Positions 1 to 11,700 are shown, counted from the stretch's first letter. The stretch: 64,000 bases of DNA from Smallanthus sonchifolius (GCA_023525975.1 CM042034.1:27988779-28052778), one strand, 5' to 3'. The notes: generated by a model not told the origin, from the sequence alone. Translations and numbers: made by a program.

Positions 1-658
1 TGTATGCTATGTTGTGCACTAGACCTGACGTCTCGTATGCTTTAAGCATGACCAGCCGTTTCTAGCAAAGTCCTGGCGTTGCCCATTGGACTGCAGTCAA
101 GAACATCCGAGGTACTTAAGAAGGACCAAAGACATGTTTTTAATATTTGGAGGAGTGAAAGAGGAGCTCACTGTATGGTGTTACACTGATGCTAGCTTTC
201 AAACTGACCGAGATGACTCTCGCTCACAGTCGGGTTTCGTATTCACTCTTAATGGAGGAGCTGTCTCATGGAAAAGCTCCAAGCAGAGTGTAGTGGCGGA
301 GTCAACCACCGAATCTGAGTATATAGCCGCATCAGATGCTGCTAAGGAAGCTGCTTGGATGAAGAAATTCATTACTGACCTCGATGTGGTTCCGAGTATT
401 CGCCAACCAATCGAGATACTTTGTTATAACACAGGTGCTATAGCTCAAGCCAAATAGCCCAGATCTCATCACAAAGCCAAGCACATTCAAAGGAAGTTCC
501 ACTATATACGGGAAATTGTGGAACGTGGTGACATCATGATAAGCAAAGTAGACACAGATCAAAACCTAGCGGACCCGTTTACTAAGCCCATTACTCAGGA
601 CAAACATGATCTTCACAGAGATGCTATTGGTCTTAGATTTGCTAGTGATATGTTTTGA
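1..658 (+). pseudogene. Copia polyprotein C-terminus (RT end + RNase H), broken
   Basis: This is the last part of a Ty1/Copia polyprotein: the end of reverse transcriptase (TRPDVSYAL, about nt 25-50) followed by the RNase H domain. RNase H signatures are [39 protein letters not shown] and, near the end, NLADPFTKP. Three lesions are visible: an in-frame TAG after TSRF (nt 64-66), a one-base deletion near nt 110 that shifts the frame in the conserved NILRYL region, and a TAG at 455-457 directly before PRSHHK. The frame resumes after that TAG and ends with TGA at 656-658. The 5' part of the element lies left of the window. The protein would copy element RNA into DNA in a cytoplasmic particle. 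This copy cannot make it. Confidence 0.93.
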
Positions 659-1510
659 TTTAGTATTTTGAATATGTGAACAATTAAACAGTTGTACTTT
701 TGAATTCTTTTGGTTTACTGATTTAAATGCAATTCTGAATTCTTATAACTGTGTTCGATTTTAATACGTTTAATCCATGAATCTTGTATTCTTAATTATC
801 CGTAGTCGGTCAAACTCGTGGGAACGTCTTTGGATTAAGACTTTTCTGAACTTCGGCTCAAGGAGTTGACTCCGAACTTCACAGGCCTCATTTTGAATGA
901 CGTTGGATGTAACTCGCATCAAATCATCTTCATGGATCTTTGTCATAAGATGTTTTGCTATTGGTATACTCATTAGTATCCTCTGACCTGAGATACGTAC
1001 TAGAACTGTTGTTTACCAAGAACCATTCTTTAATCACTGTCAAACGCTGTCGCGTAACTGCCAGTCATAAAGGCTTTGATTAGGAATAGTTCTGAAGTTC
1101 AGTGGGAGTTGTATGTAGTCAATAAGGGATTCTGTACTCTTGCATTATATGTAACAGATAAGCATCGTGGCGCCCTCGTTGATTCAAACTGGTGAAGTGT
1201 AAGGCCTTACCCAAACTTACTGTGTGTTTGATTGGACCACTTTGATTCTTGATCGAGAACAATAATAATTGAACGTCATATGAGAATGAACTAAATCCAT
1301 GTCTCATTGATTCAATTGATGTTTTATACGGAAAGGATGAATGACAACTATTGTCATAAGTCTATTGTCTTGCTTTAGTTAGCTGTTACTAACACCGAGA
1401 TATTTGGTTAATGACTTTAAAGCATCATATCTTGTTAGGGACAGTCATGTGCAGCTAGAGCGCCACTGACTGTTTGCGTTGATTTATCGTGGATCGTCCA
1501 AGTGGAAGAT
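659..1510 (+). other. Copia 3' untranslated internal region with polypurine tract
   Basis: No coding potential is visible between the RNase H stop and the 3' LTR. The last bases before the LTR (about 1499-1510, caagtggaagat) have the form of the polypurine tract that primes plus-strand synthesis in Copia elements. Confidence 0.7.
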
Positions 1511-2298
1511 TGTTGGATTTTATGGACCGACCCGATGGACAACGCGGCTGACCGAGCTATGACCCGTAAGAGTTACACATAGGGCAACGAACATTAAATC
1601 CACTTAACCTGCTTAACTGGTAATTACGAACTATTAGCGAGACGATATATTTTATATATATTTGTTAGACGGGAATTATTATTTATACTAGTTTATAAAT
1701 ATTAATTATATATATTGTTTTAATCTTTAATTAAAACAATTAAATGGGTACAGACCTTTTATCTCGTAATGAACTTTGGGCCCGGAAACAATTAACAGGG
1801 TTTATAAATATTATATATATATATAATAATCCTGTTTTGTTTGAATCTACCGTTGGAGAAACAAGCCGCAAGAAGCATTTTTTTTTGTTGACTCTTTGGC
1901 TCTTCTCCTCAAGGAGCTAGCGACAGCCAAGAAGAAAAAGGCTTCTGCCTCTGTGACTTCCGGCCAACAGCCCTGCCACCGTCCGCCGCCTTGTCCGGCG
2001 ATATCCGGTGCCACCCGTTCTCGTGTTTCAGTTCGTGATCTAGCATCGGTTCGTTGTACCTAGGTGTCTCAACCGGTTAATCATTAACTACTAAGGTATA
2101 ATTAATCTCATCAGTAGATTAATTGTTTTTTTTTTGTGTTTGCGTGTTAATAACCAGATCTTGTTAGGTTTATCAGTGCTGTTAAATAGGTTATGATTTT
2201 ATTTTTCCGCTGCGTATTTATTAATTAACTGAATTAATTAATTTCTCTGTCAAAACCCGTTTTTACAAAAGTCAAACTGATCACCACTGATCCCAACA
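1511..2298 (+). repeat. 3' LTR of the truncated Copia element
   Basis: The 788-bp segment begins TGTTGG and ends CCAACA, the short inverted ends typical of a Copia LTR, and directly follows the polypurine tract. AT-rich stretches with TATATAT near 1650-1660 and 1810-1825 may hold the promoter. The partner 5' LTR is outside the window, so the boundary rests on end motifs only. The five bases after it (ttact) should recur left of the 5' LTR. Confidence 0.8.
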
Positions 2299-2945
2299 TT
2301 ACTAACATTAGGTACTTCACAAACCACTGTAATATCAATGAAACCAGCTTTGGTGAAGTTGCTGATTTGTTTTAGACCAACTGAACACATGAAAACCCCA
2401 CATACCATAACAACTGCCACTTAAACTTAATCTCAACACCCATGAGCTTTTAACTGGAGGCCTAACAATTAGCATATCCTGAAATTCAAAGCATCTGCAG
2501 ATGTCAGAGAAGTAAATCATCACTCCGGATGAAATATTTCCTTATTTCAGTAAGAATTTAATCCATTATAAGTTGTTAGTGACATTGAATTCAGTTCAAA
2601 TGGTTACTAAATTGTGTCATTATTGAGCAGTAATTTGGGTATATCCATCAAGATACATAACAGGTTAAATGCCACATTTATTTTAGGACAAAATTAGTAA
2701 TCTGTTTATTAGTCTCATTGGAGATTACAATAGCTAGAAATCTTCTTTACCATTGATTTTTATAGATATATATAAGTATTTTAGTGACCTACAACATACT
2801 TTTCATAAACACTAGATTAACATTTTACATATATAATGTTTATTTTGTACTGACAGCAAAAGATTAGAGCCTGAAGTCCTGAACTCATAGAACAATTGAC
2901 TATAAATTGAATTACCTTAACGAAGAAGCATAGATCATCAGCCAT
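2299..2945 (-). pseudogene. N-terminal exons of a NodH-like (sulfotransferase-type) membrane protein gene, cut by Copia
   Basis: On the minus strand a start codon at 2945-2943 opens a 10-codon exon (MADDLCFFVK, to 2916) followed by a GTAATT donor. An acceptor TTTCAG at 2480-2479 starts the next exon at 2478: DMLIVRPPVKSSWVLRLSL, then, after one extra base, VAVVMVCGVFMCSVGLKQ. From memory this matches the N terminus of plant 'nodulation protein H-like' P-loop sulfotransferase proteins: a short acidic start, an IIKPPKKS-like motif, and one membrane segment ending CxxCLKQ. Those proteins are type II membrane proteins, expected in the Golgi. The exon runs straight into the Copia LTR at 2298, and a one-base insertion breaks the frame near 2420. 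The catalytic domain would lie left of the window. Splice phase (0/0) is consistent. The family call is from recall, not a search. Confidence 0.58.
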
Positions 2946-3290
2946 TAGTTTTCGAGGGATTTCCAAATGGTAAAAAAAGGGAAATCATCTGGAAGATAGT
3001 AATTGCCCCTTTCCCAACTCTTTCTTGCTTTACTCATGATTTTCCATGTTGAATCTTTTGGTTCGCACAGTGATAAAAAAAATTAAAAGAAAAACGCCTT
3101 TTTCGCGAGAACAACACTGTTACGAGTAGCCCTTATCTGAACTTCTCTACACTCTCAGAATCCCTCCCTTTTATCCTCTACAGAATTTGCTCACACTTTC
3201 TCCACTACGTTCAGTCTGTTCTAAACTTTTGTGAGATTGAAAGATAAGTAGCTCAAGAGATGCTGCAAATCAATGAAACAAAAACCTGTT
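2946..3290. other. Upstream region of the truncated minus-strand gene
   Basis: I see no coding sequence. It is probably 5' UTR or intron of the gene at 2299-2945. A minus-strand AG|GTACTC donor near 4005 might end a non-coding first exon, but this is unproven. Confidence 0.4.
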
Positions 3291-3625
3291 AGGGCTCAAA
3301 TTTTCAATAATCTGAAATCAAACAACTCAGGGATCCATCCAAATAAACTATGAAAGCCTGAAAAAAACAACTTAGGGATTCAAATAAACTATCAAAACCT
3401 GATATAAGCAACCTAAAGATTTAAATAAACTATCAAAACCTGAAATAAACAACTCAGGGATTCAAATAAACTATCAAAATCTGAAAATAAACAACTTAGG
3501 GATTCAAATAAACTATCATAACCTGAAATAAACTTAGAGATTCAAACAAACTATCAAAACCTGAAATAAACAATTTAGGGATTCAAACAAACTATCAAAA
3601 CCTGAAATTAAACAACAAATTAGGA
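3291..3625. repeat. Minisatellite, about 40-bp unit, seven to eight copies
   Basis: Degenerate head-to-tail copies of a unit reading roughly ggattcaaataaactatc + aaaacctgaaataaacaact run through this stretch, with period about 38-43 bp. The copies differ by point changes and short indels. Confidence 0.9.
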
Positions 3626-4801
3626 AAAATCGAGAACGAAAACAAGGTAATCAAGTAGTGCGAGGAAGATAGTAGGAACTTCCAAGGAGCTACGTGAACA
3701 AAAACTACGTAATCAAGTGGTTTCCTAACGGTGATTACAAAACTAAACTAAACGAACAGGAGTGATTCGAATCGTCGAGTCTACAAAGAGCCAAAACAGA
3801 TCAAATATGCATGGAATGTACGGATCTTAATGCCTTAAAGGATACGAGCACAGCACGTTTATCCTGATAATCAAACGAATCATTCTGCTACTTACGTGAT
3901 GTTGATTCAGCTCCATTAATCGCTTCTTATTCAGCTAAACACACGTCCTAATTTTCACTAGAAACGAAAAATAAGAAGCACAAACAACGAAGAGAGTACC
4001 TCAGAGATTGAAGTTGTTCAAGGTGTTGATGAAATCAATGCATTCATCGGTGACTCCGGTGTTCGTCGTTCAGGTTGGTTTTTAGTTTATGGTAACTTGG
4101 ATGATGTTTAAAACAAAATTAGTGATTTACGGGCGCGAACCATTAAATAAATTAAAGTTTTAGAAAAAAGTAAAAAAATATATACCGTTCATGATTTTGA
4201 CAAGCATAGTTGACCTAAAAAGTAAAAACCTAATCCAAATAACACACTTTGGTGAACTTGACAAGAAATACGGTCAAAGTCAAAGGAACCCCATCTCCAC
4301 TCCCACACTCAGGTCGCTCGCTACTTTTTGTCTCATAACCCCGTTGGATTCTCGACAGAATTTCTTTCAATTTTCTCAATAGCACACAACCCTTTTGTAT
4401 TTTCTTCAATTCCAAACCCTAACCCCTTCTGCAATTCGAAACCCTAGAAATCAATTTACACCTATTTGGGTTTTGTTTCTTGAACCCCTAATTCAAGAAC
4501 CAGGGTTTTGTACTTTGGTTTCTTTTTATTTCAAAATGTCATAAAAGGGGTTTGATTTCTATCTGCGTGTTCTTGAAAATTGTTTTGTTTGTTCAAAAAT
4601 TAAGAAATTTGCCTGCTTTTTGTCCAAAATCCCAATTTTTTTCGTTTCTCATGAAGCCCTATAATAATCAAGAAAAGGGTTTTTTTAATACACTCAATTG
4701 GTAGTTTCTTTTGAGTCCCCAGAAAGATCAAGAAAAGGGTTTTCTTTTCTTGTTTATAGTTTATCTTTGACAGGTAGTTTTAAATTTACATAAGGTCAAG
4801 A
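3626..4801. promoter_or_regulatory. Shared upstream region between the truncated minus-strand gene and the RRM gene
   Basis: No coding region is supported. The interval is the upstream side of two divergent genes. Its right part (about 4330-4800) is pyrimidine-rich with repeated aaccctaa/aaccct strings, as in plant 5' leaders. No single TATA box stands out. Confidence 0.4.
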
Positions 4802-7800
4802 ATGGATGATTGTGATCATAGTAAGGTGTTTGTGGGTGGGATTTCATGGGAGACTACAGAAGATACATTAAGAGACCATTTCAGCAACTATGGAACTGTT
4901 GTGGGTTCTGTGATTGCTAAAGATCGAGCCACCGGTGGCCCTCGTGGGTTCGCCTTCGTTTCGTTTTCAGATGCATCAGCTGTTGATAAAGTTCTTGTTG
5001 ACACTCATACAATTCTTGGCAGAACGGTTTGTTTTTCTTTCTATTAATAATTAACTGCTTTTAATGGCTTTGTTTCATATAGTTATTGATCTCTGTTTGA
5101 CTTTTGAGTGTTATGTTAGTTGTTTAGGAAGTTAACTTTAGGTTGTTTTTTTAGGGCTTTTGGTTTGATGATGATGATTACTACATAAATTATCCATAGT
5201 TGAGTGATTAAAGGTAGGTATAGACATATAATTTTGGTAACTTTACAATTGGTTGGCTTTTTAGTGTTATATTAGTTGCTTTTTGAAGGTTTAATTTAGA
5301 TGGTTTTTGGACTTTAGGTTTGAAAATGATTGTTACTACATAAAGAATTCAATAATCTTGTAATTAAAGCTAGATATAGTTTGGTTCTTTTACTATTGTT
5401 TTGACTTTTGAGCGTTATATTAGTTGTTTTTGAAGTTAAATATATGCAGTTTTTAGACTAACGGTTTGATAAAGAATTAACAATGATTGCTACATAAAGT
5501 GAATATTTGGGTGATTAAAGCTAGATATAGTTTGGAGTTTTACAATTATTTTGACTTTGAAGTGTTATATTAGTTGTTTTTAAAGTTAATTTTGTATGGT
5601 TTTTGTACTTTAGGTTTGAGGATGATCATTAGTTATTATTAGATAAATCAGTTTTATTTAGAGCAACACTATCAATGTTCTTTCGAAGATGAATATTTTG
5701 ACAAGATATAATCACAGCTATTATCACTTCAAAATGCAATAAATCGGTTTTAATGCACATCCAAACACCCTTAGAATATTTTGTTTCGGCTCAAGCAAGA
5801 TGTGGTGAAAGTATCAGGAAAACTTTTTTGGAGTTATAAAACTAAAAATGTGAGTTAATTATGCATTTAAAGTTACTTCTAGGTTGAGTTTGACTTCTTT
5901 TTAGAGTGACTGATTGTGTTATGAAAAGGTCAAAAGAAAAAGTGGATTGCAAATGATCAATTTTGGATACATTGTGGAAATTTTTAGACCTTGTATTAAG
6001 CTATAACAAAAATGCAAGTGGATTTTGCATTTAAAAGTATCAAAGTAGGTTGAGTTTGACTTTTATTTTGAGTGGCTGATTTTGTTGACTTTAACTTATT
6101 GTTTTTGGGTAACCCACCTTAGGGGTCCTTCACTGACCTGTTCCATGAACAACATGGGAGGTGAATCGCATAAACCACAAACAAAGTGCATGCGGTGCGG
6201 CTGACCTCTGCTTTATGCTGCATGTCCCGGCTAAGCCACCATTATGGAGACATAACTTTCTTTCTTTTTTGTTAACCTAATTATTGTATTATGAAACCGC
6301 TAAAAGAAAACAATTGATTGTAAGATTGAGCGATTTGGAACAAATTGGGTAGTATTTTAGATCTTTGCCCCTTTTCTTGTCCAAAAACTCATTTTACAGA
6401 ACTTAATTATTTTTCTTAACATTTTTGCAAGAATGATTATTATTTTAGCAACGAAAAAGCAAGGTAAGATGGTTTAAAAAGTCAAAAGGTCAAATCCTAA
6501 GAAATATTTTAAATTGTATGGTCAAAATTGACAATCCTTGTCATTGTTTCTCATATTTATGTGAATAGAGTACAATAGTTGGCCACTCTCACTCTTTGAT
6601 AAAAATGTGAACTTTTAAAATACTTTTCCTTGAATTGAATTGTAATTTTTCATGGATATGTTCCAAATATGTCATGGATGACATGAGGTGGCAGAATGGG
6701 TGGGTCGGGTAATGGGTCAAGCCGTGATATTTAAGGGTCGGGTTGAACTGAATACTTACATCCATTTATTAAAATAATATTTATAAATGAATAGTGCGAA
6801 TTATGAATCCGAAAATTATATATTCTTTCCACACTCATATAATTCTTTGAATAGATTGATTTAGAAGGGTCAATGCCTTAAAAATACATTACTGGGTACT
6901 TTTGTCCCGTTTATTTTTTAATCTATTCTTTTTTACTGTACCCATTTGACCCGTTAGAGAATAAAAATATGTAACCTGAATTGACCCATTCACAACTTAA
7001 CAGGTTGAAGTTATCATGTGTTGTATGTAGCCTGTAGGTGTGACTTTTCTTGACCAAAATAGTCAAACCCCACCATGAATTATGATATGAACTAATCAAC
7101 ACCTAACCCACATTTATTTTATTTTTCTTCATGATTGGAACTAATGATTATATTTGATGGTTTTTTTAGGTTGAAGTGAAAAAGGCGGTACCAAGAAGTG
7201 AACAGAATCAAAACCAGCAAGAACAGAACCGAGGCCCGAATAGGAATTGCAGAAATGATGGTACTAAAAGCAGTAGTAATTACTTAAAAACTAAAAAGAT
7301 TTTTGTAGGCGGGTTATCTGCGAACTTAACAGAAGACGATTTCAAATTCTACTTTGAAAAATTTGGTAGAATTACGGGTGTGGTTGTGATGCATGATAAT
7401 GTGACCCACAGGCCTCGTGGGTTCGGGTTCATCACTTTTGATTCTGAGGATTCGGTTGAAGAAGTTTTGCAAAAAAACTTCCATGAATTGTGTGGTAAGC
7501 TTGTGGAGGTTAAAAGGGCGGTACCTAAAGAGGTTACTGGCGGCGTTACTAGCAGTAATAGGGATTCTAACATTAGTGGCGGTTATCAACAGGCCGACCC
7601 GTATAGACCTAGGTATGATGTTCTTCCTGCTTACGGTCCGTTCCCGAGCTATGGTGGTTATCCGTACGGTGGTGGTGGTGTGTTTGGTAGTGGTTATCCG
7701 GTTGGTGGTTATGGGATGGCGGCGGTTTCACCTAGGGTTGCATGGGGCGGTCCTGCAATGGTTGGCGTGAGGGGTGGCCCGTTGCCGTTGCCGGTTTACC

Positions 7801-8009
7801 CGGCGTACTTGAACGGTGGACATGGGTTAATGGGTATGCCGGCGAATGGTTACAATGGGATCGTGGGACCCGCACCGAGCGGGATGCCGAGTCAACTCAG
7901 TGGTGGCAGTGAGCAACTCAGGGGGAATGTAGATAACAATTCTTTAGGGTCAAGTGGTGGGGAGGCTAGAAGAAATGACCCAAGTGGTGGTGGAGGTAAC
8001 ATGGATTGA
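4802..8009 (+). CDS. Two-RRM hnRNP-type RNA-binding protein
   Basis: Exon 1 is 4802-5026 and exon 2 is 7170-8009 (donor acg|GTTTGT, acceptor TTTTTTTAG|gtt, phase 0), giving 354 residues. RRM1 (about 7-75) has RNP2 KVFVGGI and RNP1 RGFAFVSF. RRM2 (about 117-193) has RNP2 KIFVGGL and RNP1 RGFGFITF. The linker is Gln/Asn-rich, and the tail from about 205 is rich in Gly, Tyr and Pro. This is the layout of plant hnRNP A/B-like proteins ('heterogeneous nuclear ribonucleoprotein 1'), which bind RNA in nucleus and cytoplasm and affect splicing, stability or transport. The intron after RRM1 fits that family. The start is the first ATG, just before the RRM, with no in-frame alternative. All motifs are intact. 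Confidence 0.93.
5095..5645 (+). repeat. Intronic tandem repeat, about 150-bp unit, 3.6 copies
   Basis: Inside intron 1 of the RRM gene, the block gtgttatattagttgttttt ... ggtttga ... tacataaa ... attaaagctagatatagttt recurs, starting near 5097, 5258, 5399 and 5549. The copies are diverged and the last is partial. Confidence 0.85.
6110..7140. other. Rest of RRM intron 1, repeat-derived
   Basis: Non-coding. 6110-6250 (GC-richer, around acctgttccatgaaca) looks like a short transposon remnant. 6690-6990 has gggtcgggt-type low-complexity strings common in old plant MITEs. Confidence 0.4.
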
Positions 8010-8228
8010 TTTGAATTTGGGGGTATTTTGGTAATTTAACCATTGTATCCTTTTGTTAGGCACCTCTAACTTTGTTTTAAAGATGTTGGTTTCTTTGTAT
8101 CATTTCTAGTTTTAATAATTTGTGGATTATGGATTTTAATTTATGTAAAATAGTTATTTACATTTATGTTTATTTGACTCCATTTATGTTTATTTGGCTA
8201 TCCCTTTGTCGTCTGAGCTGGTTATCCC
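8010..8228 (+). other. 3' flank of the RRM gene
   Basis: Presumed 3' UTR. It is AT-rich, with ttaataattt and tttaattta strings around 8110-8150 and no clear single poly(A) signal. Confidence 0.4.
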
Positions 8229-8241
8229 TTAACCCTTTGCT

Positions 8242-8365
8242 TTTTTTTTTTTAAAGGTAAATTTGTTTAATTATGTAGGAGTGAGACTTGAACCTATGAG
8301 TCTATAACCTACTCAAACCTTGATGTTTCAAGATAATTTTCCTTTATCACTGGGCCACCAACTCT
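8242..8365 (-). mobile_element. tRNA-derived SINE
   Basis: On the minus strand there is a box A-like sequence (ggcccagtgataaagg, about 8342-8357) and a box B (ggttcaagtc, about 8289-8298), ending in a 3' poly(A) that appears as the T-run at 8241-8252 on the plus strand. The body is flanked by an exact 13-bp target duplication, ttaaccctttgct, at 8229-8241 and 8366-8378. This is a Pol III retroposon copy without coding capacity. Confidence 0.88.
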
Positions 8366-8378
8366 TTAACCCTTTGCT

Positions 8379-9040
8379 GACCAAGCTGTTTTTTTTGGAC
8401 TGAACCGGACGGTTGAACTTTGAAATTAAATTTCAAGGATCTAGGATGAGTATGGTATTAGGTAATACTTTACCAGGTTATCTAAACCTGTTTACTCGCA
8501 TCGAAAACAAATATATTAATATAGTATATAATTTTAAAGAATATAACAAATAACGTATTGAAGTTGTTAGAAAGTTGAAATTATTAAAATCATAGAATTT
8601 TTAAAAATGTAGTTGAGTATTTGACATTTCAGGTCGGTTTTGAGGTGAGTTTAAAATCGAAGTGGGCATCTCAATGTGTATTTGTTAAGGACATACGAGC
8701 ATAACTTGTATACCCAATATCACCGATTATACCCACGATCACGATAAATAATGAGTAGCTAGTACCACTAGATGGTTATTAAACCAGGTATCAGAAACAA
8801 TTTTATAATCAGCTATAAGACCGAGATTACTAATACCTATCTCATTTTCATCTCTAGTCATATACCTGGTTATATATTCTTTTAATAATGTGAAATCAGG
8901 ACAACCCTCTGGTCGAATAAGCCGAGATCCATAGCTGATTCAATTACGAGCTAATACAATATTGGTTAAAACTGTGCAAATCGAAAGATGTTGATATATG
9001 CATCATCCCTTTTGCTGATCAAGCTAGTGAATCGTCAGTT
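8379..9040. other. Non-coding spacer
   Basis: AT-rich sequence between the SINE and the Copia element. No gene or clear repeat boundary seen. Confidence 0.5.
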
Positions 9041-9045
9041 ATTGG

Positions 9046-9430
9046 TGTTGGGATAAAAGACATTAAAAGAATTGTTTTATTTAACTTTTATTATATTATT
9101 ATTTATATAATAATATATTTTATCTTTATTTTTTAAACGGTTTTATCAAACCCGTTTCTTTTGGGAAAGCAGTTTTGCCCTAATTTTTAGGGCATCTTCT
9201 TTTAAACGTCTGGTCAAAAGGTTCTGATCAATTTCTATGATCGATTGTTCTTGAGTGCACAAGATGATCGATTAAACCTATGTTACCTTGGGGAGCAATT
9301 CACAATCTTCTATTTGCACCACGGTAGTGTTCAAATCGCTTTCAAGGCAGTGTGATTACACACGACACAACCTTTTATTTTCTTTGTTGATTCTTCATTT
9401 CTCCAATGATTCTGCTCAATTATTCCAACA
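9046..9430 (+). repeat. 5' LTR (385 bp)
   Basis: It aligns end to end with 14049-14428. By hand I count about 20 substitutions plus small indels, so roughly 95% identity: neither recent nor ancient. Confidence 0.95.
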
Positions 9431-9453
9431 ATTTGAAAGCGAATTTACATTCA

Positions 9454-10677
9454 ATGGCGAATTTGAATCTCTCGAAAATCATTCCCGATTTGTCCAGACT
9501 TGAACCACTGGATGGAACAAATTATCATCGTTGGTCTAAAAAATTGCTAATTTTCTTTGAGCATTTTGAGATCGACTATGTTCTGATTGAAGATCCTCTC
9601 AAGTATTCTGTTCAACCGGATCAAGTACCAATTGTTATCATTTCTACAAGAGATTCTGGATGCTCTTCATCTACACCTTCTGCAGAAATTATCAAAAAGT
9701 ATGAAAAGGATAACCAGACTGTTCGTGGTCATTTGCTGAATCATATGACAGATAGTTTATTTGTTTTGTTTATTGAATTCAAATCTGCAAAGGAAATATG
9801 GGATACTTTAAACAAGAGGTATGGATCTGATGATGCTGGAAGGAAAAAGTATGTGGTAGGAAATTGGCTGCGATTCCAAATCAATGATGACCAGTCTATC
9901 ATGGATCAAGTACATACTTATGAAAATCTAGTTGCTGTTATACTATCTGAAGGAATGAAGATGTGTTAAGTCCTACAAGCAAATGTGTTGTTAGAAAAGT
10001 TTCCTCCATCGTGGAGTGACTACAAGAATTATCTTAAACACAAAAAGAAAGACATGTCATTACAAGAGTTGGTCAGCCATATGCGAACTGAAGAGGCTAA
10101 TTGTCTTAAGGATAAGCTTTCAACTATGTCTTTAAATACTACAAGTGCAAATCTGATTGAATCTACTAGACACGGAAAAAGTGAAAGATTCAAGGGAAAA
10201 GATAAGAAACAAAAGTTTAAAGCTGATGGGAAAGAAAAGAAGATGTTTGGAGTCTCTAAGGCTGATGGAAAATTCAAGAAAGAAAAAGGGCAGTGTTATG
10301 TATGTTGGAAAACTGGTCATAAAGCATATCAGTGCTATCAAAGTAAAGACCAAAATCAAAAGCCTACTGATGTTGCTCAAGCAAATGCCATTGAAAAAGA
10401 AGAAGTAATAGCTGCTGTAATTGAGTTAAATCTGGTGGAAAATAAAACCGAGTGGATCTTAGACACCGGAGCTTCAAGGCATTATTGTAATAACAAAGAC
10501 TTGATGACTGACTTCAAAGAAGTGACTAATGGAGAACCGGTTTACACGGGGACAAAGGACACAACTGGAGTTCACGGAAAAGGGAAGGTTCTTCTAAAAA
10601 TTACTTCTAGAAAAACTTTAGGTTTATCTGATGTTTTATTTGTACCTGCTCTTCGTAGAAACATAGTGTCTGGGTGA
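9454..10677 (+). pseudogene. Copia gag and aspartic protease, one in-frame stop
   Basis: Translation from ATG 9454 opens MANLNLSK and LEPLDGTNYHRWSKK, a Copia gag start of the UBN2 type. A TAA at 9967-9969 interrupts it, and the same frame continues to 10677. A CCHC knuckle (CYVCWKTGHKAYQC) lies near 10291-10335. The protease active site DTGAS follows near 10460, with an RHYC box. The product would coat element RNA and process the polyprotein. I chose ATG 9454 because it is the first in-frame ATG after the LTR; an earlier one at 9406 lies inside the LTR. The frame is lost at 10675 (VSG then TGA) and moves by one base. Confidence 0.93.
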
Positions 10678-11700
10678 TTCTCAACAAAGTTGGCCTGAAA
10701 CAAGTAATAGAGGCTGATAAAATTGTTATTACAAAGAATGACAACTTTGTTGGGAAGGCCTATCTTAGTGGTGGACTATATAATTGTGATGAACACTCTT
10801 AATGTTTCTGATAATGCAACTAATTCTGTTTATATTGTTGAGTCTGATAGGTGGCATGCTAGATTAGGTCATGTTAGTTTATCTTCCATTAAAAGACTTA
10901 AAACTGCTGGTTCAATTCATGTTAAAAATATGTGTGAAGGTTTTAAGTGTCATATTTGTGTAGAAGCTTAACATGCTAAAAAGCCTTTTAAAAGTGTAAC
11001 TAGTAGAACTACTGATTTACTAGAACTTATCCATTCAGACTTAGCTGATTTTAAAAGTACTACTAGTAAAGGAAGTAAACAGTATTATATGACTTTTATT
11101 GATGATTATTCAAGATATACTAAAGTTTATCTCTTAAAGTCCAAAGATGAGGCTGGAAAAATGTTCATGATTTACAAATCTGAAGTTGAAAACCAACTTG
11201 ACAGGAGAACTAAAAGACTTAGATCTGATAGGGGTGGTGAATATAATACCAACACATTAAAGGAATTTTGTGAAAAAAATGGCATTATTCATGAATTTAG
11301 CGCACCTTATACTCCTCAACATAACGGTATAGCTGAACGTAAAAATAGAACTCTTAAAAATATGATGAATGCAATGCTTTTAAGTTCTGGATTATCTGAT
11401 AACACGTGGGGGGAGGCTATTTTATTTGTTTGTCATGTAATTAATAGAGTTCCACATAAAGGAAAAGATAAAACACCATATGAGTTATGGAAAGGCTATG
11501 CTCCTAATTTGAAATTTCTAAAAGTGTGGTGGTGTTTGGCTAAAGTGGGATTACCTGATTTTAAAAAGATGAATTGGACCTAAGACTGTAGATTCTGTAT
11601 TTGTTGGTTATGCTCAAAACAGTGCTGCTTATAGGTTTATGTTGTTAAGTGATAAGACTATTTTGAATCTAGAAATGTTGAATTTTTTGAAGATGAATTT
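10678..11700 (+). pseudogene. Copia integrase, frameshifted
   Basis: This follows the protease in a shifted frame (GLKQVIEADK ... FVGKAYLSGG) and changes frame again near 10790. The GAG-pre-integrase segment shows RWHARLGHVS and a C..C knuckle (FKCHICVEA). A TAA at 10969-10971 is in frame. The rve core follows: HSDLADF, FIDDYSRYTKVY, RSDRGGEY and APYTPQHNGIAERKNRT, carrying the D, D and E of the catalytic triad. Frame is lost again near 11575 (LPDFKKMN). Integrase would join the cDNA to host DNA. Each functional block is recognisable but they are not joined in one frame. Confidence 0.92.

Noticed and set aside
4005..4080. Possible non-coding first exon of the minus-strand gene (TDECIDFINTLNNFNL reading)
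   Set aside because: A short peptide-like frame and an AG|GTACTC donor exist, but nothing links it to 2945; left as a note.
7326..7770. ORFs antisense to or in other frames of RRM exon 2
   Set aside because: Shadows of the real coding frame.
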